Positions 33,054-36,660 of a stretch of DNA of 36,660 nucleotides are shown piece by piece. Under the pieces are notes generated by a model. That model saw only the letters and a program-made list of their open reading frames with translations. It was not told the DNA's origin and made no database searches. The stretch comes from Steroidobacteraceae bacterium. Lineage in GTDB: Bacteria; Pseudomonadota; Gammaproteobacteria; Steroidobacterales; Steroidobacteraceae. Made by a program: the position numbers and the translations under genes. Every line of letters starts with the position of its first letter. Position 1 is the first letter of the stretch. Where the stretch lies: assembly GCA_027531255.1 (NCBI GenBank), contig JAPZRU010000040.1:1-36660 (forward strand), read 5' to 3'.

Positions 33054-33875
33054 ATGCCGGAATTGCCCGAGGTCGAGACCACCCGCCGCGGCATCGCCCC
33101 CGTCCTCGAGGGCTCGACGATCGCGGCCGTCTGCGTCCGGGAGCGGCGCCTGCGCTGGGCGCTCGCGCCCGACTTCGAACGCTCGCTCGAGGGCCGGCGC
33201 GTCCTCGCCGTCGCGCGGCGGGCGAAGTACCTGCTCGTGCACACGGACGGCGGGGTACTGATCGCGCATCTCGGGATGTCCGGCAGCCTGCGCGTGCTGC
33301 CCGCCGGCACGCCGCCGCTGACCCACGACCACGTGGACCTCGTGCTCGACTCCGGCCCCTGCATACGCTTCAACGACCCGCGTCGCTTCGGCAGCCTGCA
33401 CTTCGTACCGGCCGGCGCCGATCCCGACGCTCATCCACTCCTCGCGAAGCTCGGGCCCGAGCCGCTGTCGTCCGCCTTCGACGGCGCCCACCTGCGCGCG
33501 CGGTCGCGCGACCGGCGAGTCGCGGTCAAGCAGTTCCTGATGGACTCGCACGTCGTGGTCGGCGTCGGGAACATCTACGCCTCCGAGGCGCTGTTCCGCG
33601 CCCGCGTGCGGCCGGGGCGCGCCGCGGGCCGACTGACCGCCGCCGAGTGCGAGCGCATCGCCGCCGCCGTGAAGACCGTGCTCGCCGAGGCGATCGAGGT
33701 CGGCGGCACGACGCTGCGCGACTACGTGAACGCGGACGGCCTGCCCGGCTACTTCCGGCAGCGGCTCTACGTCTACGAGCGCGCCGGCGAACCTTGTCGC
33801 GAGTGCGGCAAGCCGATCCGCCATCGCGTGCAGGGCCAGCGTTCCACCTACTGGTGTGCCACCTGCCAGGCCTGA
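33054..33875 (+). CDS. mutM: Formamidopyrimidine-DNA glycosylase
   Basis: A 273-residue DNA-repair glycosylase that removes 8-oxoguanine and opened purines and nicks the site by beta,delta-elimination. After the initiator Met the protein reads PELPEVETTRRGIAPVLEG, with Pro2 as the nucleophile and Glu3 conserved. Lys58 (RRAKYLL) is the second active-site residue, VVGVGNIYASEALF is the helix-two-turn-helix, and the C-terminal zinc finger is Cys248, Cys251, Cys268, Cys271 (CRECG and CATCQ). The length is standard. It is the last gene of the block shared with E. coli (rpmB-rpmG-mutM), here separated from rpmG by the hydrolase relic and the desaturase. A weak GGAGA stands 14 bases before ATG 33054. 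Confidence 0.96.
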   Translation: MPELPEVETTRRGIAPVLEGSTIAAVCVRERRLRWALAPDFERSLEGRRVLAVARRAKYLLVHTDGGVLIAHLGMSGSLRVLPAGTPPLTHDHVDLVLDSGPCIRFNDPRRFGSLHFVPAGADPDAHPLLAKLGPEPLSSAFDGAHLRARSRDRRVAVKQFLMDSHVVVGVGNIYASEALFRARVRPGRAAGRLTAAECERIAAAVKTVLAEAIEVGGTTLRDYVNADGLPGYFRQRLYVYERAGEPCRECGKPIRHRVQGQRSTYWCATCQA

Positions 33876-34000
33876 GCCGAAAACGACGCACTCGCCGCCG
33901 CCTGCGCGCTGCTGCCGATGCACGAGGCCTCGCGTAGCCTTCGGCCGGGGATGGGATGCGCGGGCGCGCCCTGCATGCGCGCCGTGGCAGCGAGGGAACG

Positions 34001-34417
34001 ATGAGCATGGTGAACGATCCGGCAACCGTCGCGCCGACGCGCTCGACGGATCCGCGGCCCCTCGGCGGCGGGCGCCGCGTCCTGGTCGCCGACGACAATC
34101 ACGACGCCGCCGACTCGCTCGCGATGCTGCTGGAACTCGGCGGACACGAAGTCCGCGTCGCGCACGACGGTCGCGAGGCGCTGGCGATCGCGAACGCATT
34201 CCGGCCCGAGGTCGCGCTGCTCGACATCGCGATGCCCGGAATGGACGGCCACGAAGTGGCCCGCGCGCTGCGCGCCGAGCCATGGGGCCGCGGCGTCGTG
34301 CTCGTCGCCCTGACCGGCTGGGGCCAGCACGAGGACCGGCACCGCGCGCTCGCGGCCGGCTTCGACCATCACCTCACGAAGCCGGTGGATCCGGACGTGA
34401 TCGAGCGCCTGCTCTGA
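34001..34417 (+). CDS. Stand-alone response-regulator receiver domain
   Basis: A 138-residue CheY-like protein, receiver only. After about 24 non-conserved residues it begins RRVLVADDNHDAADSLAMLL with acidic Asp31 and Asp32; the phosphorylated Asp75 is in ALLDIAMPGMDGHEVARAL, Thr105 in VALTGWGQ, and Lys127 in HHLTKPVDP. All active positions are present, so it should take phosphate from a histidine kinase. GAGGGAACG precedes ATG 34001. The DDNHDAADSL opening is typical of receivers fused to or paired with hybrid kinases; none is encoded here. There is no output domain, so it acts by protein contact or as a phosphate relay. Its stop lies directly on the first arm of the REPIN-like element. Confidence 0.88.
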   Translation: MSMVNDPATVAPTRSTDPRPLGGGRRVLVADDNHDAADSLAMLLELGGHEVRVAHDGREALAIANAFRPEVALLDIAMPGMDGHEVARALRAEPWGRGVVLVALTGWGQHEDRHRALAAGFDHHLTKPVDPDVIERLL

Positions 34418-34501
34418 AAGAGGGGTCGGCCCCCGTTCTCCGCCGGTTGGACGCGCGCGTCGCCGCGACCGTCAGTTGGAAAAAGGGGACCGACCCCTCT
34501 T
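34418..34501. repeat. REPIN-like paired inverted repeat
   Basis: Arm one, AAGAGGGGTCGG followed by CCCCCGTTCT (34418-34439), and arm two, read on the minus strand from 34501, AAGAGGGGTCGG followed by TCCCCTTTTT, share 12 identical leading bases and are inverted about a 40-base centre. Each arm can itself fold (GGGG-loop-CCCC). This is the layout of REPINs, mobile REP pairs moved by RAYT transposases. It starts right after the receiver stop and supplies the last codons of the gene on the other strand. No RAYT gene is in the window. Confidence 0.65.
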
Positions 34502-34993
34502 CTCGAACTGGGCCCGAACCGCCGGCTGGATCATCAGCAGGATCAGGCCGGCGGACAACCCGACGTTGATCAGCGCCACCTGCGCGGCGAGGCCCTTCAC
34601 CGCCTGCGCGAACGCGGCGCGTTCCGGGTAGCCGCCCTGCAGGTCGTCGAGCGCGAACCACACCACGGCCCAGCCGAGCAGCGCGACCACGCCCCACGCC
34701 CAGGCGAATGCGATCGCACCGGTGCGCGCCCACGGCCGGCGGCGCCACAGCGAGATGCCGAGCAGGCCCACGAACGCGTGGAAGGCCGCGCCGAGTACCA
34801 GCCAGAGCGGCAGCCACTCGAAGAAGTACACGAACAGGTCGCCGGTGAGGCCCGAATGCGTCCACACGTCGGCGACCACCGGCACGCCGCGGAACAGTCC
34901 CCACGCGATCAGCTGGCCGGTGGCGAGCGTCGCGCCGAGGATGCCGAGCGCCGCGAGGCAGAGCCCGACCGCGGTGACGATCGTCCCGGTCAA
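34472..34993 (-). CDS. Small membrane protein of unknown function
   Basis: A 173-residue protein with about four hydrophobic segments: TAVGLCLAALGILGATLATG, VYFFEWLPLWLVLGAAFHAF, GAIAFAWAWGVVALLGWAVV and AQVALINVGLSAGLILLMIQ. I do not recognise a family. The start is a TTG at 34993 that overlaps the stop of the gamma-glutamyltranspeptidase gene by 4 bases (TTGA), so translation is probably coupled. The last ten residues, EKRGRSPFSN, are written by one arm of the REPIN-like element, so the original C-terminus has been replaced. A role related to glutathione or peptide handling with the upstream enzyme is possible but only inferred from position. Confidence 0.65.
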   Translation of the reverse strand: MTGTIVTAVGLCLAALGILGATLATGQLIAWGLFRGVPVVADVWTHSGLTGDLFVYFFEWLPLWLVLGAAFHAFVGLLGISLWRRRPWARTGAIAFAWAWGVVALLGWAVVWFALDDLQGGYPERAAFAQAVKGLAAQVALINVGLSAGLILLMIQPAVRAQFEKRGRSPFSN

Positions 34994-36660
34994 TACACCA
35001 GCCCCGCGCCGACGCCGCGCGGGTCCGAGGCGGCCGACACGGTGTTGGTCGCGTAGTCCCAGGTCACGACCTGCGCGTTGCCCCACTCGCGGCTGCCGAC
35101 CCGGATCCTGTGGCCGCGCGCCTCGAGTGCGGCCTTCGCCTCCGGCGTCAGCGCCTTCGGCTCGACCATCAGCGAGTCCGGCAGGTACTGGTGGTGGATG
35201 CGCGGCGCGCCGACGATTTCCTGCGCGGTCCTGCCGTCGAGCCAGTTCAGGACGCCGAGCAGCACGTTGCTGATGATCGTGCTGCCGCCCGGCGAGCCGA
35301 TGATCATCAGCCCGCGGTCCGTCTCGACGAAGGTCGGCGTCATCGACGACAGCGGCCGCTTGTTCGCCGCGACGGCGTTGGCCTCGGCGCCGACCAGCTC
35401 GAACGCGTTCGGCGTGCCGGCCCGCACCGAGAAGTCGTCCATGGTGTTGTTCAGGAAGAAGCCGGTGCCCGGCACCTGGTACGCGGCGCCGAAGAACAGG
35501 TTCACCGAGGTGGTCGCGCCGACGCGGTTGCCGTCGCGATCGATCACCGAGAAGTGCGAGGTGGACGGGCCGTCCGCGCCCTCGACGTAGACCGGTCGCA
35601 GATGAGCGGACGGCGTCGCACGGTCGAGCCGGATCGAGGTCCGCTGGCCGGCGGCGTACAGCGGGCTCGTCAGCTTCTCGGTCGGGATCTGCACGAAGTC
35701 CGGATCGCCGAGGTATTCGGCGCGGTCGCGGAACGCGTGCCGCAGCGCCTCGACGACGAGGTGCTGGCGCGTGACCGCGTCGGCCTTCGCGAGGTCGTAG
35801 CCAGACAGGATGTTCAGCGCGTTCGCGAGCACGATGCCGCCCGAGGACGGCGGCGCCGCCGAGGTGATCGTCGCGTCGCGGTAGCGGAACGTGACGGGCG
35901 CGCGCTCGACGACGCGGTAGTTCGCGAGGTCCTCGAGCGTCCAGACGCCGCCGTCGCGCTGCACGCCGTCCACGAGCTTCTGCGCGAAGCGACCCTCGTA
36001 GAACTGGCCGCGCGCGATCGTCTCGAGCGTGCGCGCGAGCGCCGGTTGGCGGATGAGGGTGCCGACCTCGGGCACCTCGCCGTTGCGCAGGAACACGCGC
36101 GCGACCTCCGGCTGGCGCGCGAGGTCCTTCTGCTTGAAGCGGATCGCGTTCTGCAGGCGCGCATACAGCGGGAAGCCCTCGCGCGCGACGCGGATCGCAG
36201 GCTGGAGCGAGGTGGACAGCGGCAGCCGCCCGTACCGCTCCGCGAGCCAGGCCCACGCGGCGGGCTCGCCGGGAATGCCGGCGGCCAGCGGACCGTCGCG
36301 CGAGGCGCGCTCGCGCACCTTGCCGTCCGGGCCGAGGTACATGTCGCGCGTCGCCGCGGACGGCGCCTTCTCGCGCCCGTCCACCATCACCTGCCGCCCG
36401 GTATCGGCGAAGTGCAGCAGGTAGAAGCCGCCGCCGCCGATGCCGGTGCTGCCCGGCTCGACGACCGCGAGCACGCCACTGATCGCGATCGCGGCGTCGA
36501 ACGCGTTGCCGCCCTGCGCGAGCACGTCGAGGCCCGCCTGCGTCGCGAGCGGATGCGCGCTGGCGATCGCGGCCTTGCCGGGACCGGCGCGGCGCGGGGC
36601 CGCGGCGGGTGCGGGCGCCGGCGCGCGATCGACGGCGGGGCCCGGCGCGGCGGCGGCCGG
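34990..36660 (-). CDS. ggt: Gamma-glutamyltranspeptidase, N-terminus outside the window
   Basis: At least 556 residues of a gamma-glutamyltranspeptidase, an exported enzyme that removes or transfers the gamma-glutamyl group of glutathione and related peptides. The large-subunit part has LAQGGNAFDAAIAISGVLAV, GIGGGGFYLLH, a substrate Arg region in DGREKAPSAATRDMYL and AAPPSSGGIVLANAL. Self-cleavage occurs before the Thr in GPSTSHFSVIDRDG, which is the nucleophile (TSH in place of the more common TTH). The small subunit has TTSVNLFFGA, NNTMDDFS, NKRPLSSMTPT and IGSPGGSTIISNV, the Gly-Gly binding loop. The frame is open to the window edge, where an Ala/Pro-rich stretch leads back towards an unseen signal peptide. 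A small membrane protein overlaps its stop. Confidence 0.93.
   Translation of the reverse strand, partial: PAAAAPGPAVDRAPAPAPAAAPRRAGPGKAAIASAHPLATQAGLDVLAQGGNAFDAAIAISGVLAVVEPGSTGIGGGGFYLLHFADTGRQVMVDGREKAPSAATRDMYLGPDGKVRERASRDGPLAAGIPGEPAAWAWLAERYGRLPLSTSLQPAIRVAREGFPLYARLQNAIRFKQKDLARQPEVARVFLRNGEVPEVGTLIRQPALARTLETIARGQFYEGRFAQKLVDGVQRDGGVWTLEDLANYRVVERAPVTFRYRDATITSAAPPSSGGIVLANALNILSGYDLAKADAVTRQHLVVEALRHAFRDRAEYLGDPDFVQIPTEKLTSPLYAAGQRTSIRLDRATPSAHLRPVYVEGADGPSTSHFSVIDRDGNRVGATTSVNLFFGAAYQVPGTGFFLNNTMDDFSVRAGTPNAFELVGAEANAVAANKRPLSSMTPTFVETDRGLMIIGSPGGSTIISNVLLGVLNWLDGRTAQEIVGAPRIHHQYLPDSLMVEPKALTPEAKAALEARGHRIRVGSREWGNAQVVTWDYATNTVSAASDPRGVGAGLVY

Overview
The window is about 36.7 kb of very GC-rich, gene-dense bacterial chromosome. 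Gene order and content point to a gammaproteobacterium outside the enteric group, perhaps a Xanthomonadales-, Nevskiales- or Steroidobacter-like lineage; this placement is inferred, because no rRNA is present. The strongest clue is 25-34 kb, where pyrE, dut, coaBC, radC, rpmB, rpmG and mutM keep the gene neighbourhood known from Escherichia coli. An exonuclease III-like gene of the Pseudomonas Crc type sits divergently beside pyrE, as crc adjoins pyrE in Pseudomonas.

Layout. 0-5.4 kb is a worn region. It has the cut-off end of a chemotaxis receptor, a nucleoside 2-deoxyribosyltransferase, a receiver-domain relic, a PRC-barrel protein, a sugar-phosphate isomerase-like protein, an Lrp/AsnC pseudogene, a TonB receptor without its plug, and a frameshifted PepSY membrane protein. 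5.5-12.2 kb is a complete haem-uptake operon (hemP-hmuR-hmuS-hmuT-hmuU-hmuV) behind a clear Fur box. The ABC genes and hmuS overlap by 4 bases at each junction. 12.2-18.4 kb holds a PhoD-type phosphatase, tRNA-Gly(CCC) with its own promoter, a GGDEF diguanylate cyclase, a small cytochrome c, a flagellin relic, a secreted Cys-rich protein of unknown role and trmB.

18.4-25.1 kb is all on the minus strand. From upstream to downstream it runs: Crc-like exonuclease, AmpG-like permease, ChaA-like antiporter, Rieske protein, then lysR, a membrane protein and two beta-rich proteins of unknown function. The last four look like one self-regulated operon with a palindromic operator in front of lysR; this is the best candidate here for an undescribed function.

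25.1-34 kb is the conserved housekeeping cluster with three insertions: a DUF4124 protein, a vapBC toxin-antitoxin pair, and a broken serine hydrolase plus a fatty-acid desaturase. 34.0-36.7 kb has a stand-alone receiver, a REPIN-like inverted repeat that supplies the C-terminus of a small membrane protein, and a gamma-glutamyltranspeptidase cut by the window edge.

An unusual number of genes are broken by deletion, frameshift or nonsense change (about seven). Either this lineage is shedding genes, including chemotaxis and flagellar ones, or the assembly contains errors. Read mapping would decide between the two.
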